From positions 62,001 to 126,000 of the forward strand of contig CAZAFL010000005.1 of NCBI GenBank assembly GCA_964484465.1: a DNA stretch of 64,000 nt, written 5' to 3'. The notes below the pieces were generated by a model. It did not search any database. It worked only from the letters and a program-made list of their open reading frames with translations, and was not told the origin of the DNA. This document shows positions 18,312 to 27,880 of the stretch, one piece after another. Source of the stretch: CAZAFL01 sp964484465 (GTDB taxonomy: Bacteria; Bacteroidota; Ignavibacteria; UBA10030; SZUA-254). The position numbers were made by a program, and so were the translations under genes. Positions within the stretch are counted from its first letter, which is position 1. Each line of letters starts with the position of its first letter.

Positions 18312-18953
18312 ATGTTGAAACAAACATTCTTTCTCATGGTAGCAGTGATACTGCTTCTCTCTGCCCGAACGAACATGTTAGGACAGACACAGATGGGAAT
18401 TTCGATTGCAGATGGTCAGGTCAGGAATTTCTACTTGTCCATGGGACAGTATTACCATGCCCCGGAACAGGAACTGGTTATTGTCCGGGAACGTCACATT
18501 CCAGATGAAGAAGCCCCGGTTGTATTCTTCATCGCCCGACGGGCGCATGTAGAGCCGGCACGAATTATCGAGATGCGCGAAGATGGTCAAAGTTGGATGG
18601 ATATTTCGCTGCATTTCGGTATGGGTCCGGATGTATATTATGTACCCGCGCGCGAGGTATCCGGCCCTCCTTATGGTAACGCCTACGGGTATTACAAACA
18701 TCATCCGAGGAGAGAGTGGCGGAAGATGCGACTTTCCGACGATGAAATTGTGAATTTCGTGAACCTCCGTTTTGCGTCCGACCAATACGGCTGCCGCCCG
18801 GAGGATGTTGTCCGCATGCGGTCAGAAGGTCGCAGCTTTGTTGCTATTCATGATGAATTCAGGAATGGCAATCATGGATGGAACGACCGCGATGACGATG
18901 GAAAGGGAAAAGGAAAGGGCCACGGAAAACACAAACACCGGAAAGATGAATAA
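18312..18953 (+). CDS. Exported protein of unknown function, paralogue 2
   Basis: 213 residues. A cleavable signal peptide (residues 1-~25) without lipobox, unlike paralogue 1. The same conserved core follows at residues ~40-185, with GPPYGNAYGYY where paralogue 1 has GSAYEGVYSYY. The tail is Lys/Gly/His rich (KGKGKGHGKHKHRKDE). Start has an AAGGAG site eight bases upstream. The pair is best explained by a local tandem duplication, with later divergence of the export signal and tail. Function unknown. Confidence 0.75.
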   Translation: MLKQTFFLMVAVILLLSARTNMLGQTQMGISIADGQVRNFYLSMGQYYHAPEQELVIVRERHIPDEEAPVVFFIARRAHVEPARIIEMREDGQSWMDISLHFGMGPDVYYVPAREVSGPPYGNAYGYYKHHPRREWRKMRLSDDEIVNFVNLRFASDQYGCRPEDVVRMRSEGRSFVAIHDEFRNGNHGWNDRDDDGKGKGKGHGKHKHRKDE

Positions 18954-18963
18954 ATTGAACAGA

Positions 18964-18994
18964 AGAGCGCCAGGCAAACCCTGGCGCTCTTTTT
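18964..18994 (+). terminator. Strong intrinsic terminator after paralogue 2
   Basis: A perfect 11-pair stem (18964-18974 with 18980-18990) with a five-base loop and a TTTTT tail, 10 bases after the stop codon. It lies between convergent genes but lacks a T-run on the minus strand. Confidence 0.93.
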
Positions 18995-19008
18995 ATGGGT
19001 GAATTGAT

Positions 19009-19794
19009 CTATTTCTTGAAAACCTTCCTAAGAAACTTCTCCATTTCGGCCCATGACTTCTTGTCTGCATTTTCGTTATACGCAATCGCAATATTAAATT
19101 TTTTGCCTAACTCAGTAGACGCGGGGTTTGTGAAGCCGTGAATCGCGCCAGGATAATTGATAAACTTAAAATCGATTCCTGCTGCGGTCATTTCATCTTT
19201 GAATTTCTTTATCGCGTCTGAAGTCGTGAATTTATCGTCCGCACCGTTGCACACGAGCACCTTTGCTCTTACTTTTCCTTTTTCAGCTACACTCCTGGAC
19301 GCAAGGCTGCCATGGAAGCTCACTACTCCTTTGAGATCGGCGCCATCCCGCATCATTGTCAGCGCTATACCGCCGCCGAAGCAATAGCCGATTGCGGCGA
19401 TCTGTTCGGGATCTACGTGACGGTCCATTTTCAGAAAATTCATCGCAGCAAGGAAGCGTGCTTTCATGAGGGGCATGCTGCTCATAACCTCGGAAGCGAA
19501 TTTTTCGGCGTCATCAGGGTGTGAAGTCTGTTTTCCGTTCCCGTACATATCGACCGCCAGAGCGACATATCCGAGCCCCGCTAACATCTCGGCACGTTTT
19601 CGGGTATACTCGTTATTACCCCACCATTCGTGGACGATAAGCACCCCCGGACGTTTATCGCTGAGTTTATCGTCATACGCGAGATAGCCTTTCATGGTGA
19701 CCGTGTCGGCAGTGTATTGTACTTCCTTTCCCACTATTCCTGCGTACAAATTTCCGATACTTATTAGCAGAAGAGACGCCAATGATATGCGCAT
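19009..19794 (-). CDS. Exported dienelactone hydrolase family protein
   Basis: 261 residues from the chosen start at 19794. That ATG has AAAGGAG upstream and begins a signal peptide (SLASLLLISIGNLYA); an in-frame extension up to 19899 would run through the predicted promoter, so it is rejected. Alpha/beta hydrolase of the dienelactone hydrolase family: HEWWG, nucleophile Cys in GYCFGGG, acid Asp in NGADDKF, and His in GAIHGF. The family includes carboxymethylenebutenolidase but its exported members have varied esterase activity; the substrate is not known here. Confidence 0.9.
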   Translation of the reverse strand: MRISLASLLLISIGNLYAGIVGKEVQYTADTVTMKGYLAYDDKLSDKRPGVLIVHEWWGNNEYTRKRAEMLAGLGYVALAVDMYGNGKQTSHPDDAEKFASEVMSSMPLMKARFLAAMNFLKMDRHVDPEQIAAIGYCFGGGIALTMMRDGADLKGVVSFHGSLASRSVAEKGKVRAKVLVCNGADDKFTTSDAIKKFKDEMTAAGIDFKFINYPGAIHGFTNPASTELGKKFNIAIAYNENADKKSWAEMEKFLRKVFKK

Positions 19795-19844
19795 ATTGAG
19801 TTCTCCTTTCGACAAGTTGAAGTCCGCGACACCCTCCTTCTTTA

Positions 19845-19873
19845 AATATATCCTTTGCCGGGGAGAGTTGCAA
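19845..19873 (-). promoter_or_regulatory. Promoter of the dienelactone hydrolase gene
   Basis: Minus-strand TTGCAA and TATATTT with a 17-base spacer, 51 bases before the start at 19794. Confidence 0.6.
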
Positions 19874-19946
19874 AGCAATTCGACAAAAAAATATGTCAAA
19901 CCGGAACAACCGGGTCATTAAAAAAAATTTATCTCGAATAGAAACC

Positions 19947-19975
19947 TTGCAATGTTAAGGCTGTTTCCCTATATT
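19947..19975 (+). promoter_or_regulatory. Promoter of the carboxylase gene
   Basis: TTGCAA and TATATTT with a 17-base spacer, 33 bases before the ATG at 20009. It mirrors the divergent promoter at 19845-19873, with the same -35 and -10 hexamers. Confidence 0.6.
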
Positions 19976-20008
19976 TAAAGACTATTTTTTTCATTTCAGC
20001 CTATTGGG

Positions 20009-21580
20009 ATGTCTAAGTTGCACGAATCAGAAAAGATCAAGCAGCTCCGTCAGCGAAAACTTCAATCGAAACTTGGCGGCGGAGAGAAGCGTGTCGATGA
20101 TCAGCATAAAAAAGGAAAACTCACTGCGCGCGAACGCCTTGATATTTTGCTCGATACCGGGAGTTTCGAAGAGATCGACGCTTTAGTAGAACACCGTTCG
20201 TATGATTTTGGACTTGACAAGCAAAAATACTTGGGGGATGGAGTTGTAACGGGGTCAGGACGAATTGATGGAAGGCTGGTATTTGTCTTTAGCCAGGATT
20301 TTACTGTCTTTGGCGGCTCTCTATCCGAGGCACATGCCGAAAAAATCTGTAAAATAATGGACCTTGCGGTGAAAGTTGGAGCGCCTGTAATCGGCCTGAA
20401 CGATTCCGGCGGCGCTCGGATTCAGGAAGGTGTAGTCAGCCTTGGCGGTTACGCCGATATTTTTTTGAGGAATACACTTGTGTCGGGGGTGATCCCTCAA
20501 ATATCTGCCATCATGGGTCCCTGCGCAGGCGGGGCGGTCTATTCGCCTGCAATTACCGACTTCACGCTCATGGTGAAAAATACGAGCTATATGTTTGTGA
20601 CCGGACCGAATGTCGTGAAGACGGTTACACACGAAGATGTTTCCTTTGAGGACCTTGGCGGCGCTGTGACACATGCGACGAAATCGGGCGTGGCTCATTT
20701 TGCTTGTGAAGATGAAAAACAATGCTTGTTATACATTCGTAAGCTTATGGGCTATATACCCTCGAGTTGGACTGAACGTCCGCCCGTTAAACCTACAAAA
20801 GATATTCCTGAAAGAGCCGAGGAAAATTTGAATACGATTGTTCCTGAAAATCCTGGAAAACCGTATAACATGAAACATGTTATTGAATTAATCGTTGATA
20901 AAGAGGATGAAGGAACGAGTTTCTTCGAGGTGCATGAATTGTTTGCACCCAATATTATTGTCGGTTTTGCGAGGCTTGACGGTAAGCCTGTCGGCATTGT
21001 AGCGAATCAACCCTCGAAGATGGCCGGAGCGCTGGATATTGATTCATCGGTGAAGGGTGCACGGTTTGTCCGTTTCTGTGACGCTTTTAATATTCCTCTT
21101 GTTGTGTTTGAGGATGTCCCAGGCTTTATGCCTGGCACATATCAGGAGTGGCGTGGCATTATCAAGCATGGGGCAAAACTGCTCTATGCATTTTCTGAAG
21201 CAACTGTACCGAAATTGACCGTTATTGTGCGAAAAGCTTACGGAGGTGCCTATGATGTTATGAACTCGAAACACATCCGGGGTGATTTTAACTTTGCCTG
21301 GCCTATAGCCGAAATTGCTGTCATGGGTCCGCATGGGGCAGCGGAGATTATCTTTAAAAAGGAGATCGAGCAATCTTCGGATCCAAAGAAAGCCCTGGCA
21401 GAAAAAGTTGAGGAGTACCGTGAGAAATTTGCGAATCCATATATCGCTGCTGCGCGTGGGTATGTCGATGATGTCATCGAACCACGGGAAACCCGTGCTA
21501 AACTTATTCGCTCATTGAGGATTCTAGAAGACAAAACTGACAGCAATCCAGGCAGAAAACACGGCAATATTCCGTTATAG
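20009..21580 (+). CDS. pccB: Acyl-CoA carboxylase beta subunit, propionyl-CoA type
   Basis: Carboxyltransferase subunit that moves the carboxyl group from biotin to an acyl-CoA, probably propionyl-CoA giving methylmalonyl-CoA. 523 residues, normal length. Signatures of the two crotonase-like halves are present: FSQDFTVFGGSLSEAH, SGGARIQEG, GPCAGGAVYSPA in the first; AYGGAYDVM, GAAEI and ARGYVDDVI near the end. No biotin carboxylase or biotin carrier gene is adjacent, so the alpha part must be elsewhere. The substrate call (propionyl rather than another acyl-CoA) rests on overall similarity. Confidence 0.9.
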   Translation: MSKLHESEKIKQLRQRKLQSKLGGGEKRVDDQHKKGKLTARERLDILLDTGSFEEIDALVEHRSYDFGLDKQKYLGDGVVTGSGRIDGRLVFVFSQDFTVFGGSLSEAHAEKICKIMDLAVKVGAPVIGLNDSGGARIQEGVVSLGGYADIFLRNTLVSGVIPQISAIMGPCAGGAVYSPAITDFTLMVKNTSYMFVTGPNVVKTVTHEDVSFEDLGGAVTHATKSGVAHFACEDEKQCLLYIRKLMGYIPSSWTERPPVKPTKDIPERAEENLNTIVPENPGKPYNMKHVIELIVDKEDEGTSFFEVHELFAPNIIVGFARLDGKPVGIVANQPSKMAGALDIDSSVKGARFVRFCDAFNIPLVVFEDVPGFMPGTYQEWRGIIKHGAKLLYAFSEATVPKLTVIVRKAYGGAYDVMNSKHIRGDFNFAWPIAEIAVMGPHGAAEIIFKKEIEQSSDPKKALAEKVEEYREKFANPYIAAARGYVDDVIEPRETRAKLIRSLRILEDKTDSNPGRKHGNIPL

Positions 21581-21613
21581 TATGTTTTAATGTGATCTAT
21601 CTCAAGAAATCCC

Positions 21614-21642
21614 TTGACTTTACCCTCTTAATCGTATATATT
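21614..21642 (+). promoter_or_regulatory. Promoter of the transglycosylase gene
   Basis: TTGACT and TATATT with a 17-base spacer, running into TTTG. The -10 box ends 36 bases before the TTG start at 21678. Confidence 0.65.
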
Positions 21643-21677
21643 TTGTGCAATTATATTGAGAATTTGAGCATATTATA

Positions 21678-23873
21678 TTGAAAAAAGCTTATTGTATACT
21701 CGTAATTTTATTGTTTATTCTGTTTGGCTGTTCAGCTGATAAGACTGTCAAACCTGAATCGCAACAGAAACTGTCTACGCTGAACATCCCGAGGCTGGTT
21801 CTTACTGATACCCTTTCTCAACCAGACCTGGATGCTGCATTGTTGGATAGCGGGGCAGTTATCCCGGATTCAAATTTTGATTCAGTGACGGTCATTCTTT
21901 TAGAGCGGTCCCGTGAACACTATGTCAACGCGCTTGAAGCACAGGAAGCATGTGATTCTGTTCGGTCGCAATCAGAATTTGAGTTCGCCATCGGAATTCT
22001 CAACGAACTGGCTTATTATCCGCACATAGAAAATAACCAGGAATTCAACGACCTTAGCCATAGTGTTATTGAAGATTATGAAAAATACATTGCAAGCATC
22101 GACAGCCTGGGTCCGCAGACATCAATATTTGCGCTCCGCGAAAAACTCGATCAGATAACTGAATCAAGCGAAAGCGGGGATCAGGACGTGCCGAAGAGGA
22201 TTATTCAAATGCCGACAGTCCCCCTCATCATCAATGGCCACGTGGAGCAGAATATCGAGTATTTGAAGAATCGAGGACACCGTCACTTTGAACGCTGGTT
22301 ATTTCTCGGGGGGAAGTATTTTCCTGTGATGCGGCGTATTTTCAGTAGCGAGGGCGTCCCTGAGGAACTTATGTATCTTTCAATGGTTGAAAGCGGATTA
22401 AATCCGATCGCACGTTCATGGGCTAGGGCGGTCGGCTTGTGGCAGTTTGTGAAGGGGACTGGTAAGTTGTACGGTCTGGGCGGTAACTCGTGGTATGATG
22501 AACGAAGAGATTTTGAAAAAGCGACGTACGCAGCAGCTCGCCATTTGAAAGACTTGCACAATGAATTGGGCGATTGGTATCTCTCGCTTGCCGCATATAA
22601 TTCGGGTGCAGGAAGGGTATACAGAGCAGTCCGGAAAAGCGGCTCCACAGATTTCTGGAAAATCCGGCGGTATCTCCCGCGGGAAACAAGAAATTATGTT
22701 CCTCAGTTTATCGCTACGGCTGTTATGGCGATGGACCCGAAGAGTTATGGTTTTGATATTGCGCCTTCGGATTCAATGTCGTTCGAGATTGTTTCAATTA
22801 GCGAGTGTGTGGATCTCGCAGTGCTTGCGAAATGTGCTGGAACGGAAGTTGATTTGCTCCGGGAGCTGAATCCGGAGCTACTGCAACGATGCACCCCTCC
22901 GGGATATAAGAATTATTCTTTACGAATTCCCAAAGGAACATCTTCACTCTTCGTCAAGAATTATGCGAGTTTGCCCGAAGACCAGAAACGGGACTGGACG
23001 ATTCACAAAGTCCGGCGGGGAGAAACATTCGCCTCAATTGCCCGGAAGTATGGGGTCACAGCCCAATTGATTCTGGAGACGAATCAATTGACCAGTGTCC
23101 GTAGGCTTTCTGCAGGCAAGACATTGGTTATTCCTGTCCCTTCGTCTGCTAAAAATTATGCAATGGATATTGCTGATGCGTCTGTGCGGAACAAGGGTAA
23201 CCGAATATCACGCACTCGTGGTTTCGCGGCAGCGAAGTTCAGCGGGAAGGAAAGTGTTGCCTACCGAGTGAAAAAAGGGGATAACCTGGGCCGAGTTGCG
23301 AAATTGTTTGGCGTATCGGTCAGCAACCTTCGTGTGTGGAACGAAATCCCGTATGGAACTGCAATTCATGTTGGTGACCTTCTCACGGTTTGGGTTCCGA
23401 AAAGTGGTGATAGGGGGTATCCCAATATCGCCGAAAATTTGGAAAATCATCAGGATCAATTTTTTTCATTAGATAATCCTGTCCTGAAGCAGAAACAATC
23501 GATAATTTCCGGTTCATCATGGGTTAAGTATGAAGTCCTGGCGGGTGACAATCTTCGAAAAATAGGGAAGAAATTTGGTGTTGCGGTTGAAGACATTCAG
23601 GAGTGGAACGGTCTCCGTACGAATGCTATCACTGTTGGACAAGAACTCAACATTTTGAGCGACGGAACCGGAATGGTAGCCTCTCGAAGACCAATAATTG
23701 CTCAAAAAGATTCCTCAAAAGATATAAAAGCAGTTGCCTATAAGGTGAGAAAAGGAGATACGCTGGTCAGTATCGCATCTGCGTTCGGTGTGACAATTAG
23801 GAACATTCGTACATGGAATAATTTGAGAACTTCTCGCCTCCACATCGGACAGGAATTGATCATTAATTCGTAA
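21678..23873 (+). CDS. mltD: Membrane-bound lytic transglycosylase with four LysM domains (MltD-like)
   Basis: Cleaves peptidoglycan glycan strands non-hydrolytically. 731 residues starting at TTG 21678; no ATG is available nearby and the lipobox (LFGC, Cys18) follows at the right distance. The SLT family-1 domain lies at ~residues 225-320, with catalytic Glu238 in ESGLNP, then AVGLWQF and LAAYNSG. Four LysM peptidoglycan-binding domains follow at ~440-488, ~527-573, ~616-660 and ~685-731; E. coli MltD has two. Predicted to be an envelope lipoprotein. Monocistronic between its own promoter and the tRNA. Confidence 0.93.
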   Translation: MKKAYCILVILLFILFGCSADKTVKPESQQKLSTLNIPRLVLTDTLSQPDLDAALLDSGAVIPDSNFDSVTVILLERSREHYVNALEAQEACDSVRSQSEFEFAIGILNELAYYPHIENNQEFNDLSHSVIEDYEKYIASIDSLGPQTSIFALREKLDQITESSESGDQDVPKRIIQMPTVPLIINGHVEQNIEYLKNRGHRHFERWLFLGGKYFPVMRRIFSSEGVPEELMYLSMVESGLNPIARSWARAVGLWQFVKGTGKLYGLGGNSWYDERRDFEKATYAAARHLKDLHNELGDWYLSLAAYNSGAGRVYRAVRKSGSTDFWKIRRYLPRETRNYVPQFIATAVMAMDPKSYGFDIAPSDSMSFEIVSISECVDLAVLAKCAGTEVDLLRELNPELLQRCTPPGYKNYSLRIPKGTSSLFVKNYASLPEDQKRDWTIHKVRRGETFASIARKYGVTAQLILETNQLTSVRRLSAGKTLVIPVPSSAKNYAMDIADASVRNKGNRISRTRGFAAAKFSGKESVAYRVKKGDNLGRVAKLFGVSVSNLRVWNEIPYGTAIHVGDLLTVWVPKSGDRGYPNIAENLENHQDQFFSLDNPVLKQKQSIISGSSWVKYEVLAGDNLRKIGKKFGVAVEDIQEWNGLRTNAITVGQELNILSDGTGMVASRRPIIAQKDSSKDIKAVAYKVRKGDTLVSIASAFGVTIRNIRTWNNLRTSRLHIGQELIINS

Positions 23874-23940
23874 GTATTTCCATCCTCATTTTACCCCGTT
23901 TGTAGAAGTGCAAAATTATTATCATCAAAGCAGGTTTATG

Positions 23941-23969
23941 TTGATTTTGAAGCCGGCGTTGATTACATT
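23941..23969 (+). promoter_or_regulatory. Promoter candidate for tRNA-Ser
   Basis: TTGATT and TACATT with a 17-base spacer, the -10 box continuing to TTG. It is about 97 bases upstream of the tRNA. The 325-base stretch from 23874 to 24198 holds this site and the tRNA, and nothing else recognised. Confidence 0.4.
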
Positions 23970-24065
23970 TGCTTAATTTTTCAGGGGAAAGCGAGCCTCA
24001 AAGTCACTTGTCCTGGGTCGAGGAGGGTTGGACAAATTGTTCTCATGGTCTCCTTCTCGTGAACC

Positions 24066-24152
24066 GGAGGGGTGCTAGAGTGGTTGAATAGGCTGGTCTC
24101 GAAAACCAGTGTAGGGCTTGCTCTACCGAGAGTTCGAATCTCTCCCCCTCCG
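24066..24152 (+). tRNA. tRNA-Ser, anticodon CGA
   Basis: 87 bases with the long variable arm of a class II tRNA. Acceptor 24066-24072 pairs perfectly with 24145-24151. The anticodon stem 24093-24097/24105-24109 frames loop CTCGAAA, anticodon CGA at 24100-24102, reading UCG. The T arm is GAGAG-TTCGAAT-CTCTC. The 3' CCA is not encoded. Confidence 0.95.
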
Positions 24153-24198
24153 CAGTAAAATAGACAACTAAACTATTCGTAATACGAGACTTGACCTG

Positions 24199-26685
24199 AT
24201 GAAATTTTTCTCCCGTTTGCTCATATCCCTCATCTTCCTTATTCCTTCGTTCTCTCTTTGCCAGCGACCCTCTATTGATAAAGAAAAATTAATGCAGTTG
24301 GTTCAAGGCGGAATGCTCTCCGGCATGAGCCCGGACGACATTCGTGCGATGATACGGCAATCAGGATTTTCAGAAGAGGAAATAATCCAGCTTGCAGCTT
24401 CGCATAACGTCGATTTTTCGCGATTCCTGCAACAAAAACCGGTAACTGCACAACCAGTTGATACAGGCTTTGTTAAAGCGCCGGCGGAGTCGCTCCATGT
24501 CCCGATTTCCGTACCCTCAAATCCCAAACAAATTCTTTCGGTCCCATCATTTGAGAACCGTCCCGATGCAAAGGACCTGAAACCGTTTGGCTATGATGTT
24601 TTTCAATATCAGCCTACAACATTCGAACCTGTAGCAAATGCACCGACTCCGTCAGGTTATAATGTGGGACCGGGTGACGAATTGGATATTACCATTTGGG
24701 GGCAAACTCAATTGTACTACGAATTACCCGTCGGTAGGGATGGGTATATTGTAATTCCTGATGTCGGAAAAATCCAGGTGGAGAGTCAGACAATCGATCA
24801 GATTCGCCAGCGGTTAATCTCGCGGTTATCAAAAGTGTACGAGGGTCTTCGTAGTGGTAAACCGAACGCAAACACGTTTCTCGATGTTTCGCTTGGTAAG
24901 ATCCGGACAATTCAGGTATTCGTCATGGGCAATGCGCAGGTCCCAGGTGGATACAGTATGAGCGGGCTATCGTCGGTATTCACCGCAGTTTATTACGCAG
25001 GCGGACCGAATGTAAACGGTTCGCTCAGGAATGTCAGAGTTGTGCATGTCGACGGTTCAGCAGATACTGTTGATTTCTACAATTACCTGTTGTTCGGCAA
25101 CAAAGCATCGGATGTTCGTCTGAGGGACGGAGATGCTGTTTTCATTCCATCGGTTGGTAAACGCGTTGCAATAATCGGGACCGTAAGCCTCGCGGCAATT
25201 TATGAATTAAAAGGAGGGGAGGTCTTGAAGGACCTGCTGTCTATGGCAGGAGGTTTGCAGTATTACGCCTATGATAAGCGCGTACATATAGAACGTGTCG
25301 TTCCATTTCACCAACGGGCTGAGTATCAAAAAGATATTCTTGACCTTGACATTCAATTTCGCAATGCAGATGAGATGCGTTCAAGCGTTACAAGATTAGA
25401 GGATGGGGACATCGTCTCAGTATTCAGGGTCGGAGAAGACCGGCAGAGTCTGATTACTATTACCGGGAATGTTCGGAAGCCCGGCAAATACGAATACTCA
25501 CAGAATCTCACTGTCCGGGATCTTATTACCAAAGCTGACGGTTTACGTGAGGATACGTTTCTCGAAAATGCGACAATATATCGAGTTCGTCCGGATTTGA
25601 AAAGAGAAATTCTCTCTTTTCATTTGGAACGGGCTATTCAGGGAGATTCAACTCAGAACCTGAGGCTGCAAAGATTGGATTCGGTTATGGTGTATAAGGA
25701 AGAGTTCTTCCGACCACATCAGTCAGTCAGCATTGACGGCCCAGTACGCTTTCCGGGCCCTTTTTTGCGAACCGAGCACATGACCGTTCGTGACCTCATT
25801 ATCCTCTCGGGGGGCGTTTTAGAAAATGCCGACCTGAATGATATTGAAGTTGCGAGAGTAGACACAATCACCCATAAACGTCTTTCCCAAATCTTTCATG
25901 TTTCCCTTCCGCCGGACTACTGGAATTCGGGTTCCCCTGAAGACATGGAATTAATGGATTTTGATAACGTTTCTATTCGCGTGAGACCCGATTTCTCGTT
26001 GTTGAAAACTGTCATAGTCAGCGGTGAGGCGAAATTTCCTGGAACGTATGCGATTCAATTTGAAGGAGAACGTCTCCTGAGTTTAATTCGCCGCTTCGGA
26101 GGATTTAAGTCGACTGCTTACCGGGCAGGGATTCGTTTTATGCGCCCCATCGGGCAATTCGGGATTAACCACCCGAGCCCGGACATCGTTGAAACCCAGG
26201 AAATTGACACAGTTGCATTACGGTATAATATCATAAAAAAACCTCGCCTTGCCTCGAAAGAAGTGCCCATCAATTTTGAAAAGATTCTGGAAGATTCCAC
26301 CACACTGGATAATCTTGTACTACATGACGGCGATTCCCTGATTATCCCCCGTGATCCCGGCGTAGTATATGTCGAAGGTCAGGTCTATGTTCCTTCATCC
26401 GTTCCGTATAAGAAAGGCGAATCCTTGTCCTATTATGTCAAGCAGGCAGGCGGATTCAAGCGGGATGCTGATGAAGATAATGTCGTTGTTGTCCTTCCAA
26501 ACGGTAGAAAATGGGAGCCTGGTGGATTTTTGAGATCCAGTCCCGATATCCTGTCAGGCTCATCTGTGATCGTACCGCTGAAACTCGAAGAACCCAGTAA
26601 TACACTTGCGGTTTTGAGGGAATGGGTAACCATTGCCGCCAGCACCACCACTCTTGCATTTATTGTCTGGCAGGTTTCAAAATGA
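24199..26685 (+). CDS. Polysaccharide export protein with six SLBB domains
   Basis: 828 residues, about twice the length of Wza. Signal peptide at 1-21; then a helical segment (~25-75) and a Pro-rich linker. The polysaccharide-export (Poly_export) domain starts at ~150 with GPGDELDITIWG. Six SLBB-type domains follow, beginning near residues 238, 320, 418, 510, 604 and 723, each with a V.G.V..PG.Y-like strand and a final GG or DG. A hydrophobic helix (AASTTTLAFIVWQV) ends the protein. Predicted to form or line the envelope export channel. Stop overlaps the next start (ATGA), so it is coupled to the chain-length protein. Confidence 0.93.
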   Translation: MKFFSRLLISLIFLIPSFSLCQRPSIDKEKLMQLVQGGMLSGMSPDDIRAMIRQSGFSEEEIIQLAASHNVDFSRFLQQKPVTAQPVDTGFVKAPAESLHVPISVPSNPKQILSVPSFENRPDAKDLKPFGYDVFQYQPTTFEPVANAPTPSGYNVGPGDELDITIWGQTQLYYELPVGRDGYIVIPDVGKIQVESQTIDQIRQRLISRLSKVYEGLRSGKPNANTFLDVSLGKIRTIQVFVMGNAQVPGGYSMSGLSSVFTAVYYAGGPNVNGSLRNVRVVHVDGSADTVDFYNYLLFGNKASDVRLRDGDAVFIPSVGKRVAIIGTVSLAAIYELKGGEVLKDLLSMAGGLQYYAYDKRVHIERVVPFHQRAEYQKDILDLDIQFRNADEMRSSVTRLEDGDIVSVFRVGEDRQSLITITGNVRKPGKYEYSQNLTVRDLITKADGLREDTFLENATIYRVRPDLKREILSFHLERAIQGDSTQNLRLQRLDSVMVYKEEFFRPHQSVSIDGPVRFPGPFLRTEHMTVRDLIILSGGVLENADLNDIEVARVDTITHKRLSQIFHVSLPPDYWNSGSPEDMELMDFDNVSIRVRPDFSLLKTVIVSGEAKFPGTYAIQFEGERLLSLIRRFGGFKSTAYRAGIRFMRPIGQFGINHPSPDIVETQEIDTVALRYNIIKKPRLASKEVPINFEKILEDSTTLDNLVLHDGDSLIIPRDPGVVYVEGQVYVPSSVPYKKGESLSYYVKQAGGFKRDADEDNVVVVLPNGRKWEPGGFLRSSPDILSGSSVIVPLKLEEPSNTLAVLREWVTIAASTTTLAFIVWQVSK

Positions 26686-27797
26686 GCACACAAGATTCTC
26701 ACATCGGAAATAACGGTGCTCCCGTTGAAAGTCCGCTTGGGCAATTTATCGGAATCCTGGAAACTCTCTGGTTATTCCGGAAAAAAATAACAAAAGTGAT
26801 TCTCGTCATTACCGTTTGCGTGGCAATCGGTTCGTTTATCTGGCCGAAAACATATATAGCTCATACTACGATATTACCTGATATAGATTTTCTCAATGGT
26901 ATCGGAAATCTTGGCGGATTCAAGGACCTTGCCGCAGCCATCGGATTGAATCCGAGTCAGGCAGTCACCTCTCCATCGCAGTTGTACCCTGATATTTTGG
27001 AAAGTGAGATATTGCTGCGTAGGGTAGTATATCATAAATTTAAAACAGAAAAATACGATACGCTGGTCAATCTTATCCAATACTGGCGATTCGATGATAA
27101 GGATGAGAATCTCAATTTTGAAGAATGCGCAAAATACTTACGGGAATCGATTCTCGATATCACCGTTGATAAGAAGACCTTGATCATTTCCCTGGACGTC
27201 TCGACGCATGAACCACAATTTTCTGCCGACCTGGCAAACGAACTGGTGGCGGAACTCGATTTTTTCCAGCGGAATTTTCGAAGGACGAATGCAGGAGACC
27301 AGCGCAAATTCCTCGAACAGAGGCTGGTGGAAATTCAGAGTGTTCTCTCGAAAGCAGAAGAAAACCTGAAGGACTTTGCCGAAAAGAACCGCAGAATAGA
27401 CCAATCTCCTGAATTACTTTTGCAGCAGGGTCGTCTCCAGCGAGACGTTGATCTGAATTCGACTCTCTTTATTGAACTCAAGAAACAATATGAGCTGGCA
27501 AAACTGGATGAAATTAAGAATACTCCCGTCGTCCAGATTCTGGACCCGGCCCGTCCACCTGCCAAGAAAGACAAGCCCAAGCGTATACTGGTAACGTTAG
27601 CAGCATTTATCCTCAGTGCAATGGGGTCGTCGACCTGGTATTTGGTATCAGACCGTCTCGCGAAGAAGAGTGAAGATGAAACCATGGTCCGGGTCAAGCG
27701 ATTATTATCGGCGGCGGGGTCAGCCTTTGGGGCATTGACGAACAGAAAGAAAAGGAAAATTGCTGCAACAAAAGAAGAGAATGTTCATCTTTCGTAG
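26682..27797 (+). CDS. Chain-length determinant / polysaccharide co-polymerase (Wzz family)
   Basis: 371 residues from ATG 26682, which overlaps the upstream stop; an in-frame extension to 26622 runs inside the SLBB gene and is not used. Inner-membrane protein with a first helix at ~residues 40-57, a large periplasmic coiled-coil region (FLEQRLVEIQSVLSKAEENL), and a second helix at ~310-328 preceded by the proline-rich LDPARPP. That is the Wzz/PCP architecture controlling polymer length. No tyrosine-kinase domain is attached and none is encoded nearby. The C-terminal tail is basic. Confidence 0.9.
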   Translation: MSTQDSHIGNNGAPVESPLGQFIGILETLWLFRKKITKVILVITVCVAIGSFIWPKTYIAHTTILPDIDFLNGIGNLGGFKDLAAAIGLNPSQAVTSPSQLYPDILESEILLRRVVYHKFKTEKYDTLVNLIQYWRFDDKDENLNFEECAKYLRESILDITVDKKTLIISLDVSTHEPQFSADLANELVAELDFFQRNFRRTNAGDQRKFLEQRLVEIQSVLSKAEENLKDFAEKNRRIDQSPELLLQQGRLQRDVDLNSTLFIELKKQYELAKLDEIKNTPVVQILDPARPPAKKDKPKRILVTLAAFILSAMGSSTWYLVSDRLAKKSEDETMVRVKRLLSAAGSAFGALTNRKKRKIAATKEENVHLS

Positions 27798-27880
27798 GTT
27801 TCTGTGACATCCCCATTATCAGAATCTGACTGTGTGACAATTGCCTGACGTGTGTTATTCGCAACACATTTCATGATTGA

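Noticed and set aside
19795..19899. N-terminal extension of the dienelactone hydrolase
   Set aside because: It would run through a good promoter and past a proper ribosome site and signal peptide start at 19794.
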